The notes under the pieces were generated by a model. That model made no database searches and was not told where the DNA came from. It worked only from the letters and a program-made list of their open reading frames with translations. The position numbers and the translations under genes were made by a program. A DNA stretch of 64,000 nt from Xestospongia bergquistia (taxonomy: Eukaryota > Porifera > Demospongiae > Haplosclerida > Petrosiidae), in assembly GCA_963965975.1 (NCBI GenBank), contig OZ014422.1, positions 1,984,001 to 2,048,000 of the forward strand, given 5' to 3'. Of the stretch, positions 22,762 through 39,908 are shown piece after piece. Position 1 is the stretch's first letter. Each line of letters opens with the position of its first letter.

Positions 22762-24495
22762 TCTGTCAGTACAATTCAATGATATATTACATACTGGATG
22801 CCGTTCTCATGCTCATCTGGAGCCTTTTCTGCTCTTTCTTAGCTTTTTTTCTACTTAGTCTGGACTGGACGTCAAAATCTTCAGTTCCTTCAGACAACAT
22901 TCGATGTCTTTTGACACTGATTTAAAAGAGGGGAAGTAAGTGCACGTTACATCTTTGACCACATACCTTGGTCTGATATAAGGTTGACACCTCCAAAAAG
23001 GAAGGTTATCTATGCTGTACACAGCATTCAATTCTTCCTTAGACAAATGACTCTATTTCCAACAATAACTTCTAAAATACAAATGTATAAAATATCTTAC
23101 CAGTACCAAAGATTTCAACTCCATTGATATTATCTCTAGAGCTTCCACAGTTTTTGCTGCACCAATTTTATCTCTAAACTTCTCATAACCTGGTGTCTGT
23201 AGTCTAGAGAAGACTTAAATTCATTACTATAACTAATACTAACATATGATGACATAATTTGAACAAATGTCCTCTAACAAATGAAACGGGAGGAGGATAA
23301 ATCTTTACCCATTTGAGATACTCTTCAACCATAGTCCAACATGGTGGCTGGCGACCAGTAAACAAAGCTGGATTATAAAGGTTTCCCTCTGAGAGATAGA
23401 ACAAATGAACAAGATGATGATGGTAGTGTCTCTTACCTGCTGACATAATGCCATCGACTCCAGTCTCTAAGAAGCACTGTTCAATATCTCTTAAAAATTG
23501 TATATTCCCATTAGCAAAAACTGGAATGTTAACATTCTCTCTGCAACAGAAAGGGTAGAATGGAGGGAGAATTGAGTAATAATTCTCTAAATGTATACTC
23601 ACTTCACAGCTTTAATATGGTCCCAACTAGCTAGTCCAGTGAGAGGACCTTTCTGATCTCTAGTCCTACCATGAACAGTTAAGAGCTACAGTAACAAAGT
23701 CACTACATCAAATGTTTTAAATGTTTATCTCAAGTACCTGACATCCAGCCTTCTCTAACATTTTAGCATAGTCAACAGTTCTAGCAATCTCTTCAAAAAC
23801 TCTAATCTTACATGTCACAGGGACTGAGAGCTCTCGATGAAGGAGACCAACTAGAAAGAGAAATTATGTCATCACAGTGTTTATACACTCAAAACAAGGA
23901 GAATAGTGAGTTTAATACTTACCCATTTCAGCTATTAAGTCCCAATCATCTTGTAAAAAAGCTCCATAGTGACCTATATCATAATATATTATATAAAATG
24001 GCCTCCTGGTAATGGAGATGTACCTTTCTTTGCAATGGTCTGTGGACAACCAAGGTTGATGTCAACAGCATCACAGTGGCTTTCTACATATCTTGCTGAC
24101 TCTAATAGAGTCTCAGGATCATTAGCACAGAACTGAAATAAATTGTGATGAATCAACCCTCATCCCCAGACTCTCATGCCAGGGAGTCTGGGGACAAGAC
24201 TATAATTACAGTTTACAGTCCTAAAATTAGGTATTAGGATCTACGATATGTATTATAATACCTGAACAATTAGAGGTCTGTCTTCGGGACATGTCCTAAA
24301 GTTCTGTCTTCTATAAACTGGATCTCTTCTGAAGACTGAAGCATGTAACATTGGCGTGTAGCAGAGTTCAGCGCCATATTGACGACTCAACAGACGCCAT
24401 GCTAGTTCAGATTGGTCTACCATGGGGGCTACAATGACTCTGGCGCCTCTCAGAGTTGATTTCCAGAATGTAAACGCTTCTGTCTTGGCTGCCAT
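22259..24495 (-). CDS. DUS1L: DUS1L, tRNA-dihydrouridine synthase
   Basis: FMN enzyme reducing uridine to dihydrouridine in the tRNA D-loop (position 16/17 family). Thirteen exons: 24495-24262, 24132-24024, 23973-23923, 23850-23738, 23685-23603, 23540-23437, 23388-23244, 23203-23101, 23052-22967, 22916-22795, 22720-22674, 22626-22551, 22500-22259, giving 504 aa (human 473). Seen: [15 protein letters not shown] at the FMN site; catalytic Cys about 107 in [57 protein letters not shown]; a C-terminal Cys cluster ([15 protein letters not shown]) then HHLLFKTK, as in vertebrate DUS1L. The last 20-odd residues are encoded by a DNA tandem repeat and probably replaced an older C-terminus. A CT microsatellite abuts the acceptor of exon 11. 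Confidence 0.95.
22724..22757. repeat. (GA)n microsatellite at a DUS1L splice acceptor
   Basis: On the sense strand it reads (CT)n followed by ctaag and exon 11, so the microsatellite itself is the polypyrimidine tract. Confidence 0.9.
24155..24205. repeat. Hairpin insertion, copy 2
   Basis: Arms ccccagact (24164-24172) and agtctgggg (24185-24193), followed by acaagactata. In DUS1L intron 1. Confidence 0.6.
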
Positions 24496-24610
24496 TTTGT
24501 GACATTAATCAGACATGGGCGGAGTGACACATAACCCCGCCCACAATTATAGTGAAAAAAAAGAGCAAATAATTGTAATATTTAAACTAGAAATGCAACA
24601 TAATTTTTAT

Positions 24611-25516
24611 TCATTGAGTGTTGTCTCTGTGAGCGGTCGAAAGATCTAAGTTAACAAAAATGAGCAACATAATATCATACAAATGTACTTACATGATTCT
24701 GTCCTTTTGTGATCTATTTCCATCCATCCTAAATAAGAGACAGATGATAGTTATTATAAGTTAAATGTAAACCATTATGGAAAAAATCCGAGCCCTTATA
24801 TAGTTTGCTGCATATTATTTTGACACTGTGGGTATCAATCTGTATGTCCCAGTGTGTATGTATTATACTAAAAGTCTTACTAAAAGCAGATAGATAACAA
24901 CAATATATCATTATATCATTATTTTATTGTGCTATATTTCACAGTGTTTCTCATTGCTAGCCAATGATGAATAAAAAGAATGATAAGAGTTGTCAAGTAA
25001 ATTCCAATACATAAACACACATACGTTCATGTAGAAACAAAGCTTGTTCTATGTGGTCTGGAAAGTAGTAGTCTTTCTGAGAGAACTGCTGTTGTTGATA
25101 AGGTGGATGATGAGTGGGCAGTGGTCCATGAAACATGGGTGGAGAAGGAAATGATTTGGGTGGAGCATCTCGCCAATTGAGACTGTCAGACCCACGACTG
25201 TCAAGAAAAAAATGTGTTGATATCTTGTCATATTTTTAGGTGTGAAAGATGACTCACTAACAATACAGCATTTAGAGTTTGCTCTGTAATGTGACTCATT
25301 ATCACAGCTGAAATTTGTATAATTACAGTAAATACCCTAGGTCTGATCACTCAGGACTATACTATCTGATTGTAAATTATATTACTGTAATTACCCTCTA
25401 GTATATCGGTCTTTCTGATATCCATGGCCTATAAGACACAAGACATATATTAATATATTAGTAAGTTATTAGTTCATGTTGCATATTATCTTACTTTGTT
25501 TCTTTCTCTTTTCCAT
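24611..25516 (-). CDS. 117-aa protein of unknown function, six exons
   Basis: Proposed exons: 25516-25495, 25428-25395, 25307-25254, 25197-25025, 24728-24693, 24645-24611. They join in phase to 117 aa, starting MEKRKKQSHGYQKDRY and ending STAHRDNTQ. The middle is Pro/Gln/His-rich (PPKSFPSPPMFHGP, HHPPYQQQQFSQKD). The last part looks helical (DHIEQALFLHERWMEIDHKR). No signal peptide, membrane segment or known domain. The donor of exon 3 (ga|gtcatc) is weak. Two stronger donors just upstream give frames that reach an early stop, so this junction is the least certain. The gene ends 116 bp from the DUS1L start. I do not recognise it. Confidence 0.5.
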
Positions 25517-26032
25517 GTTGTGTCAGTTAGACCACACCCTCGACAAATTCTAATTTAGCACATAACTACATCAATCATAGATCCACGCTTTAATTATAGT
25601 AATTCGGGAGAATTTAAAGAGTTCAACATGTACTCACTCCCTTACAATTAGGTCAATTAAAATTATTACAAAACACAAGTTTCAATTTTGTGAACATACA
25701 ATCACTAAGACTCAACAGTATAACGACCATTGGATAGAATAAATCAAATTTAATTTAAGTTCAGCTAAACTTCAATTTATGTATTCAACTTAAGCACTTC
25801 CCACTAAAAATTACAGTCGTAGTCTCCTACAACACAATGGTATTTAGTAGTCTATGGGTCAGTGAAAGTCAGTGCCAATGACTATATATAGTACAATATT
25901 TGTGTGTCACTATGCATCTTTGTATAGAGGACAAGTATTGTCCCAAACTAGTCCTTAGAATTAAGAAACAATACAGACAACAATAGAGACAAAAGTTATA
26001 TCAACAATACAATATTATATAAATAATTATTA
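25517..26032. other. Spacer, unknown 117-aa gene to GAS7 3' end
   Basis: About 500 bp of AT-rich DNA that should hold the promoter of the 117-aa gene and the 3' UTR of GAS7. No other feature is seen. Confidence 0.55.
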
Positions 26033-29000
26033 TTAAAGTTCAACTAATCTATCAACGGGACGAAGAGTCCCTGTCCCTCTAGTCTTTATAAAATATTCTT
26101 TATCTGCTTTCTTGTTAATGTTGTCCACCATATTCGTTGAAAATGTTAATGACTGTGAGATAGAGAGAAAGAGAGAGCACTAAATAGCAGTATATGGCAT
26201 CCCTACACAGTAGTGACAATATCAAGGGTACAATGCCTATTTGTTACAACAATTGTAGCAAAATTTTATTTCAACAGGAAGTCTAAAGTAAAGACATGTC
26301 CAGCTATTAGGATACATGTCTGATACATACATATGTTTGTTAGCCACATACCTCAGCATTAGCTTCCTGTACACCAACACATAGGTCAATGTACTTAAGT
26401 AATAGACTTTTAATAAAGTCTGACCTCTCTTCTTCATGTCGCTCAAAATCCTACCAAAGAAAAAACATCCTTTATATAAATACTCTAATCACATACCCTA
26501 CAGGCAGCTGTCATACTATCCATCCAAGTTCTCTGAGCTTGATTATAATTCAGTTCTAACTTCACCATGTCTTCACCTGTGAACCAAAAATAATATTAGT
26601 AATATAATTAAGAGTCAAAATGACCAATTGTAATGCAAATAACACATAACACATACCTGATTTAACATCTGTAACAATGCTGCTTTGCTAGAGAGACAGA
26701 GAGAGAAGTCAGAATTAATGAAGATAAAATATTGACATACTCTCTTTAAAATATTCTTGTCCTTTGTTTTGACACCACTTAAAGATAACTTGGCCTTTAG
26801 GAGTTAAACAACACTCAAGCACAACCTATGATATGTATTTTGCACCTTTTCAATAGCAGTATTAAGATTTTGGACTTGTTTTCTGGCCTTCTCTAATATG
26901 TGTTCATGCTATAATGAAATAGATCAGTTAAAGATATACACTGATGTTATGTCAAGGGGATTATCCAAGGAGGGAGGGGTAGGATGATTAGCATTTCTGA
27001 TATATTTGAGACAGGCAGGTACACCTCAACAAATGTAACTTTAGCTCCAAATAAGGGGCCTTGTACTATAAACATACCACCTTCCTCTGGGTCTGCCCCA
27101 ATAAACTAAAATATTTACTGATGTAACATTATATAGCTGAAGATAATTAAAAAGAAATGCATTTTCTTTTTGAATAGCAGCTTCTGTGTTAGCAAATACT
27201 GTTAGCTTGACACATAGTTTAGTATATATTGAAGGACACATGTGTCATCAGTTAATCAACAACTCATGTTTGAGTGCCATTTCATGATCAAATAGTAAAT
27301 TCGAAAACAGAATAAGCCAATCAAAGCAAAGATAATTGACTAGCGTGACTTACACTTTTGATAGAAAACCAAAAACAAAAATGTTTTAATCTAATTAATG
27401 CTTACTTCTTTTCTGTCTGTTTTCTGTGATTCTTTAAATTCAAATAACTGCTTCTCAATTTGTTCGTTGATCTGTTACAACAACATTAACTTTAGTCCAT
27501 AAATATTTAGGCAAACTATTAACCTTGCTTGCAAATTTGCTATGTGCTTCAGACCTGTATCGTAGTTCAGTTTTAAGAGATAGCCATGCTTTAAGTAAAG
27601 TTCTAAAAACAGACTTAATGAAAAACCCAGTCATTTGAGAGCATCAATTATTTTTTTACCCTTCCTCCTGATCACCCAATGTTGACTTTGATAATTTTGC
27701 CAAATTACGTGCATATTGCTCTTCAATTGCAGCTCTAGAGAGAGAGAGAGATAGTGATGCATGCTAAAGTGCGTTCTAACCTTTCTCGAAAGAATTCAAT
27801 CATGTCTTTCATCACAAATTTTCCATTGATGTGCTTTTCACGAATGACATCAAACCCAGTCTGTTCGCCTTTGTCAGACTAGAAAATAAATACATCATCT
27901 ATATATACATGAACATGATCCGTGCATGTGTCTTCCATCCAACAATCTATTCATTCATTCATTTGATTTATCTATCAGTCCAGCTTACCCAGAAATAGTC
28001 AATATACGAAGGAGCTTGTGGGTTCATTAGATCTTGTGGTTCTCCTCCCTCGACTATATATGTCAAACCATTAACCTAAAGAATAAATGTAGCAGTTTAG
28101 TATTACTATATTGTATGGGTTGTGTGTGTATGAATAGGAAAATATCTTAAATATTTGTGGACAGCAAATATGGAAACTAAACACAGTTATATGGTATGTC
28201 AACTTACCACTTGGTATTTGGGTTTTCTTAATTTCTAAATAATTTCATAAAATAAATTTAATAATCTTTGTTTAAAAACTTACCTCTTTGTTTAACCTTT
28301 CTAGAGAAAGAAAAAATAAAGTAATAATTAACACGGACATACAGTGATAAAAGGACAATGTAGTCACTCTTAATACTATTAGGCTTCAAAGATGTCTAGT
28401 CTATAATATCATTCATTGACTACAACAAACACCCTGGATACTATTCTCACTACGGAGGTATCCTCAATACAAAGAATAGATGATACATTTAGTATTAACA
28501 AGGGAGCTAGTATCCTAGTGGTCTAGTGAGTAACTATTTACTTTTTGCTACGCCATTTGCAAATGAGTATGATTCTTCTGATGGGACTGCCAAGAGACTT
28601 GAAGAGGATGTCGGAGGAGATAAGGAAGGCATAATCCATGTAGTTTCTATGGAAACAAGCACAAAAGAGATAGACTGATTTATTAGTTATCACTTGATGT
28701 GTTGCTTAAAAATTAATTAATTACACAAGTTAATTAATGATGGGAATCATAAGTGCTGATAACAGCAACCACCAGCTGATAAAAAATATTCATTATAAAA
28801 AGAATCAATGAATAATATTAATATACTATAGGATACCTTTAGTAGTGTTGTTAACAAAGTAGAGTTTACTCTCTTTGGTAGAATACACAGTCCAGTTGGG
28901 TGAGCGGAGTATACTGACTAACATAGCAGGATCAACAGAGTTCTGGAGAATATAGTTATAAATATTTTAAAATTTTTCTAATGCTTAAAATATTTTTATA

Positions 29001-29739
29001 ACTAGCCAACTACTCAAAATAATTACTACCATAAAAACAACAAATATATCTTTAAAAAGTGATGAAATGTATGGCATTGTTATTATTATCCCACAAGAAT
29101 GTATTTATTATCAATGCCAACAATTATTAGTATATTAACAGTTAGTGTAGCTTTTTACAGTTTTTTTAAAAACACAACTACAGCTATTTCAACACATGAC
29201 AAAGGAGGAGGGAGGTGGTCTAAAGTACACTTCAAATTAGCTAAATACAAAAGTGTCAAACCGACTGTCATCTTGATTTTTGGCATACAGTAATAGAACA
29301 ATGAACTGTATATATTCTGTATTGTTATCTGTCTAATTCTCTACGTCCAATAACTATCTCCACTAATATTAAAATAATATAAATAATAAATATTCTCTAA
29401 TTATAAAATAAAACAATGTACACCATTAATAGAGCAGCTATTACTAATATTTTTAAAGTAGGTCAGTGTTAAAATATTAAATTAACTTTGCCACGCATCA
29501 TTTACCTTGAGCAACTGTTCTAGTGGTATTGGTTGGACATAAGACGTAGGAAACCATCCTTGACTACCAGCAGAATAACCTCTACACCAGCCATCATCTG
29601 CACGTTCTGCTACCAGAAGAACAGCTCCCACGGGGAAAACCAGACCAGGGGACTGATCTGTGCATGCATAGGGGTAGAGTGCTTGTACTACATCCACACA
29701 TTTCAATGAAGATGACAGCCTGTTAGTTTCTTCAGACAT
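26033..29739 (-). CDS. GAS7: GAS7-like SH3-WW-F-BAR protein
   Basis: Membrane-bending, actin-linked adaptor. Sixteen exons: 29739-29506, 28942-28837, 28646-28542, 28300-28284, 28234-28208, 28075-27989, 27878-27781, 27734-27660, 27602-27524, 27471-27406, 27. 26908-26846, 26794-26741, 26687-26657, 26576-26497, 26450-26352, 26152-26033 (the stray '27.' is not an exon). They give 446 aa (human about 476). SH3 about 15-72: VQALYPYACTDQSPGLVF, DGWCRGYSAGSQGWFPTSYV. WW about 85-120: SPNWTVYSTKESKLYFVNN, TKETTWIMP. F-BAR about 170-425: YIDYFWSDKGEQTGFDVIR, MIEFFRERAAIEEQYARNLAKLSKS, YRSEAHSKFASK, QAQRTWMDSM. The end, GTLRPVDRL, resembles the GNIRPVDMEI ending of vertebrate GAS7. One exon is only 17 nt. 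CT-rich tracts precede the exons at 27734 and 26687. Confidence 0.94.
28943..29505. other. GAS7 first intron (563 nt)
   Basis: The longest intron of GAS7, between the SH3 and WW exons. AT-rich, with one 64-codon open frame on the opposite strand (29099-29293) that has no coding character. No element is seen. Confidence 0.6.
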
Positions 29740-29861
29740 TTTGAGAGAACAACTGACATTAGACAATTGCAGAGCAAAATAAAAACCGTATTGTGAACTA
29801 TACTCTATTTATAAGCATATGAACACGAGAAAATAATTGTTATTCTGAAAAAATAATGATT

Positions 29862-31365
29862 TTATGTTGGGTTATTGAGGTCATTATGGGTGGAGTTAGA
29901 GACAGTTACTCCGTGTCTATAGCCTTGTTTTAAAAAGTCTTTCATAACAACATTAAGATTTAGGCGTACAAATCCTTGAGATGACACTCTTGTAACTAGA
30001 GAATTACAATAAGGAACTTTTAAAAAATTCAAAGAGAGTTGAGCTCACTTTCTCGACCTTCTCCTTGTGCAACAAATTTAGGATCCACAAATTCAGGCCG
30101 AGGACCAATTAACCAGCTGAAAATAAATGGGCAATAAAAGGAGTCTCCTGGTAGATCAAGTTAAAATAACTACCTTATTAGTTTTTGAAGTTGTGAAGTT
30201 GGTTCAGGTACAAACATATCAACATTTACTGTGTGTCTAGAGAAAAAGAGACATGTATGTATGTAAAAATTCAAGTTTTAATCACAAGATAATCAAGTTG
30301 TAAAACGATACAAGATATCTATTTCATGTAACTACACATTTCCTAAAAATAGTAACGTGTGTCATGTGTTACTATATTTAGGCTGCATGATGATTGATAC
30401 CCATTGATGATATAATCTCACGTATGATTACATCTAGAATTCAAACGAACTAGCTAGCATGTGTTGTTATCCTGATAACATTTTATTAATTATCACTATA
30501 ACAGTATACTTTAGAGCTTAAGTTAACTTATCAATGCCTAACAATTAACAGTTTCACTGATAAGACATACCCATACTAATAATATATTACATACATTGAC
30601 TGCAATATGGTATATACAGTCTAGTATATAGTTAGTTCCATTTATAAACTATACCATTTATGGTAAAATGTGCAAACAAAATAGAATAAAGATTACACTC
30701 CTACAATATTAATAAATGTGACTGGAGTAATTCACAGCTATTTTGTTTAGTTGCAGTTCTACTTTTAGTTACAATTGTTATAATTGTTATAATTACATTC
30801 TACATTAACTATACTTTAGTAATAGCTAGCTACCTTCCCGGTGTCATTGGGAGATGGATGGCTCCATATCCACGAACTTCATCTCGTCCTAATGTATTGT
30901 TACCAAATACACTAATAACTATCTGTGGCCCTGTAATAAATATATAGTGGTAAGTTGTGTAAATTTGTCTCAAGTAACTTACAGCCAAAAGGATTTGTGC
31001 TCTTAAAAGTGACATCTATTGGAAAATTCCATACAAAGTTGGCTTCTGGAGAAGATCCTCTTATAGCTGTCTGTGTAATACCATCAGATATACCCTATAA
31101 TAATAGTAATAGTTCATAATTTAAAGGAACAAGACAATTGAACTGATCTGAAGGTTTGTTCTTACTGAGAGCACAGCCCAATCTTGACCGTAAACAAATG
31201 AATAATTACAATACAGACCATCGTACTCTGGAAACTGAATGGAAATAAAAGTTATACGAACATGACAACCTGAAATAATACCTCTGCTGATTCTATTTGT
31301 CCTGTTACCAATAACAGGAAAATTGGGTTCTTTTCTGGAACTTTGTTTATCGAAGGTGAAGCCAT
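29862..31365 (-). CDS. B9D1: B9D1, ciliary transition-zone B9-domain protein
   Basis: B9 (C2-like) protein of the MKS complex at the ciliary transition zone (family knowledge). Seven exons: 31365-31282, 31234-31166, 31094-30983, 30930-30834, 30236-30174, 30116-30049, 29995-29862, giving 208 aa (human 204). Start [20 protein letters not shown], then [124 protein letters not shown]. Each block aligns with vertebrate B9D1. The intron from 30833 to 30237 (597 nt) is the only long one. GAS7 begins 122 bp downstream. The start is head-to-head with CD225 gene 3. Supports a ciliated (choanocyte or larval) animal. Confidence 0.96.
30237..30833. other. B9D1 intron 4 (597 nt)
   Basis: AT-rich intron without a visible ORF, repeat or RNA gene. 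Confidence 0.6.
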
Positions 31366-31471
31366 TTGTTTTCTTGTTGGCAAGGTAACTGAGTTTATAA
31401 AGAGTTAAAAATACAACCGCTCCACCCTTTATGTTAGTACGTCTTTTTTGCAAAGCAGCGCAACAACGATC
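31366..31471. promoter_or_regulatory. 106-bp divergent promoter, B9D1 and CD225 gene 3
   Basis: The two start codons face away from each other with 106 bp between them. No TATA or CACGTG box is seen in this one. Confidence 0.5.
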
Positions 31472-33120
31472 ATGGACGGTAAGTGATCGTGAATTATATA
31501 GCAATTTACTTCTTTCTTTTTGTAGGTGCTTATCCTCCTCCATCACAAGTAAGTTATTGATAGATATTCACACATGTCTTTGCCAGCAATAGGATCTCGT
31601 ATCAAAGATATTAGTGTATATTGTGAAGGAACGAAGTCTCTAGGTAACCAGCAGAGAAACGCTGTTCTTTAATGCGAAATTAGCTTCTAAGGTTTAGATT
31701 CGAAGGATAAATATTAATTTCACATTAAAGTATGGCAGACACTGCTGACTACCTAAGAGCAGCAGAGAAGGAAATGGTTTTAACTTGCTATATATTTCAA
31801 TGTTAGGACCCAAATTTCCCACCTCAGCAACCCAGCTATCCACCTCAACAGCCTGGTTATCCTCCTGAACAACAAGGCTATCCACCACAACAACCAGACT
31901 ATCCACCTCAGGGCTATCCACCCCAACAACCAGGCTATCCACCTCAGGGCTATCCACCTCAACAACCAGGCTATCCACCTCAGGGCTATCCACCTCAACA
32001 ACCAGGCTATCCACCTCAGGGCTATCCACCTCAACAACCAGGCTATCCACCTCAACAACCAGGCTATCCATCTCAGGGCTATCCACCTCAATCTGAGCTT
32101 TGCAAAGGTATGGCATATTTTTAATGGTGTAGATCAATGTGTGTGTGCCAATTATAATTGTTTCTATCATAATTCAAGATTACTATGATAATATTATACA
32201 CTCAGCAAATCAATCAATTGTCATGTCCTTATATTATGCTATGTCAGTATAAACATAATCTTGTAGATGCCCCACCTCCTTATTATGATCCACAACAACC
32301 ATATCCACAGCAAGAGGTACAGCAACAAACAGTAAGTCTTATCACACATGTACATGTACCAATAACACAGATGTACATGTACCAATACACATGTACATGT
32401 ATGCACAATGTATCATCACAGCACATTATCAAGAAGCACATGTTTTAAGTCACAATCTAAAAGTCAACAGAATAAACCTATAAAAATCAATATAATGTTT
32501 GTTACACACAATGCAGTGGCATAGGAGCTGTAGCGACCGTAGCAGTCATGGCCGTCTGCACTTAGAAATTGCTTCCTGCACCTTTGCAATGTAAATAATG
32601 TATCTTCATTGTTATCCTTTGGTCATATACAGTTTCCCAAATAAATGATGTAATTTGACTGTCTACTTTTACTTCCTGTCTACTTTTACTTCCTTTCTCT
32701 CTCTCTCTTTCTTACACACACACACAGGCTACTTCAGTAGTTGTGGTTCAGCAACAACCAGCTCATACAACAAGAGTAATTGGAGGATATGGTTCAAGCG
32801 ATCATTACTTGATTTTATCAATTATAAATTTGATCTTTTGCTGTCTATTTGGCTCTGTATTCACTCTCCTTTGTACTATCCCAGCCATATTCTCTGCCTT
32901 GCAGGTATTCATCCAATGATAATGAGACAATTGATCATATTTCCTTGTTACCAACTTGTTATAATAATTTTCATTGTTTTATTAGGCCCAGGAAGCTGAG
33001 AGGCAGGGATACCATACTATAGCACTCTATCGAGATCGAAGGACAATCTCACTGAATGTTTCTGCATTCATCTTTGGACTTGTGGTACTTATAATTGTGA
33101 TTGTTAATGCAGCTATATAA
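31472..33120 (+). CDS. CD225/dispanin-family membrane protein, paralogue 3
   Basis: Six exons with the same plan as paralogues 1 and 2: 31472-31478 (ATG GAC G, 7 nt), 31526-31548, 31807-32107, 32267-32331, 32728-32904 (177 nt), 32986-33120, giving 235 aa. Exon 3 is a run of GYPPQ and PQQPGYPP units with a DNA repeat of about 42 bp, cytosolic and low complexity. Then [17 protein letters not shown], the CD225 block [63 protein letters not shown], and an immediate end (NAAI-stop). Unlike the other two it lacks a Tyr/Cys tail and its loop has QG instead of GD. It lies 15 kb from the other pair. Confidence 0.87.
32514..32548 (+). repeat. 35-bp dispersed motif, copy 2
   Basis: Near-identical to 12830-12864. 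It lies in the 396-nt intron of CD225 gene 3, in a GC-richer patch that runs on to about 32570. Confidence 0.6.
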
Positions 33121-33397
33121 GAACAATGTTTCAAGGAATATTTGTTCCTCATTTCACCTGTTATTAAGTTCATATATAATTATAACTAGTGTCAGTATAT
33201 GTAGGGTATTTTTTAAAAAATTGAAGCTGATTTGAAAATTGTAAAAAATAGAATATTATTGTACAAGTCATGACGTCCAAAAATGACTAGATATTTGCTT
33301 CAAGTCTAATGCTAGAAAATCATGTACTGTTTGCTGATGAGTGTGGATAGACAATGATGTTGAATGATTTGTGATGAAGTCTCAAGTATTCATTAGA

Positions 33398-39721
<6,324 letters not shown>

Positions 39722-39851
39722 GGCTCACATCTATAACTTGTAAAAAAGGAAAAGATATAAGGGAATGCAGCTCATTATTTTGTGATGTGGAGATTTAATA
39801 ATAGGTGTGGCTGCCACGCCTGATTGACCGCACCTACATTTAGTTTTAAAC

Positions 39852-39875
39852 ATGGCACCGGTTTTAGGTGAATAG
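39852..39875 (+). other. uORF in the RNPS1 leader
   Basis: ATG GCA CCG GTT TTA GGT GAA TAG, seven codons (MAPVLGE), ends 33 bp before the main start codon. It is the first ATG of the leader, so it may reduce or gate translation of RNPS1. Confidence 0.55.
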
Positions 39876-39908
39876 TGGCATTATATCTGCCTCCATCTAC
39901 TGAACACA

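Noticed and set aside
31694..32170. 158-aa and 103-aa minus-strand ORFs of repeated short units
   Set aside because: Antisense of the Pro/Gln repeats of CD225 gene 3; no splice or start evidence.
39852..39875. ATG at 39852 as the RNPS1 start
   Set aside because: It stops after seven codons, and splicing from GTTTTAG|GTGAAT gives a frame with an early stop; the split ATG fits instead.
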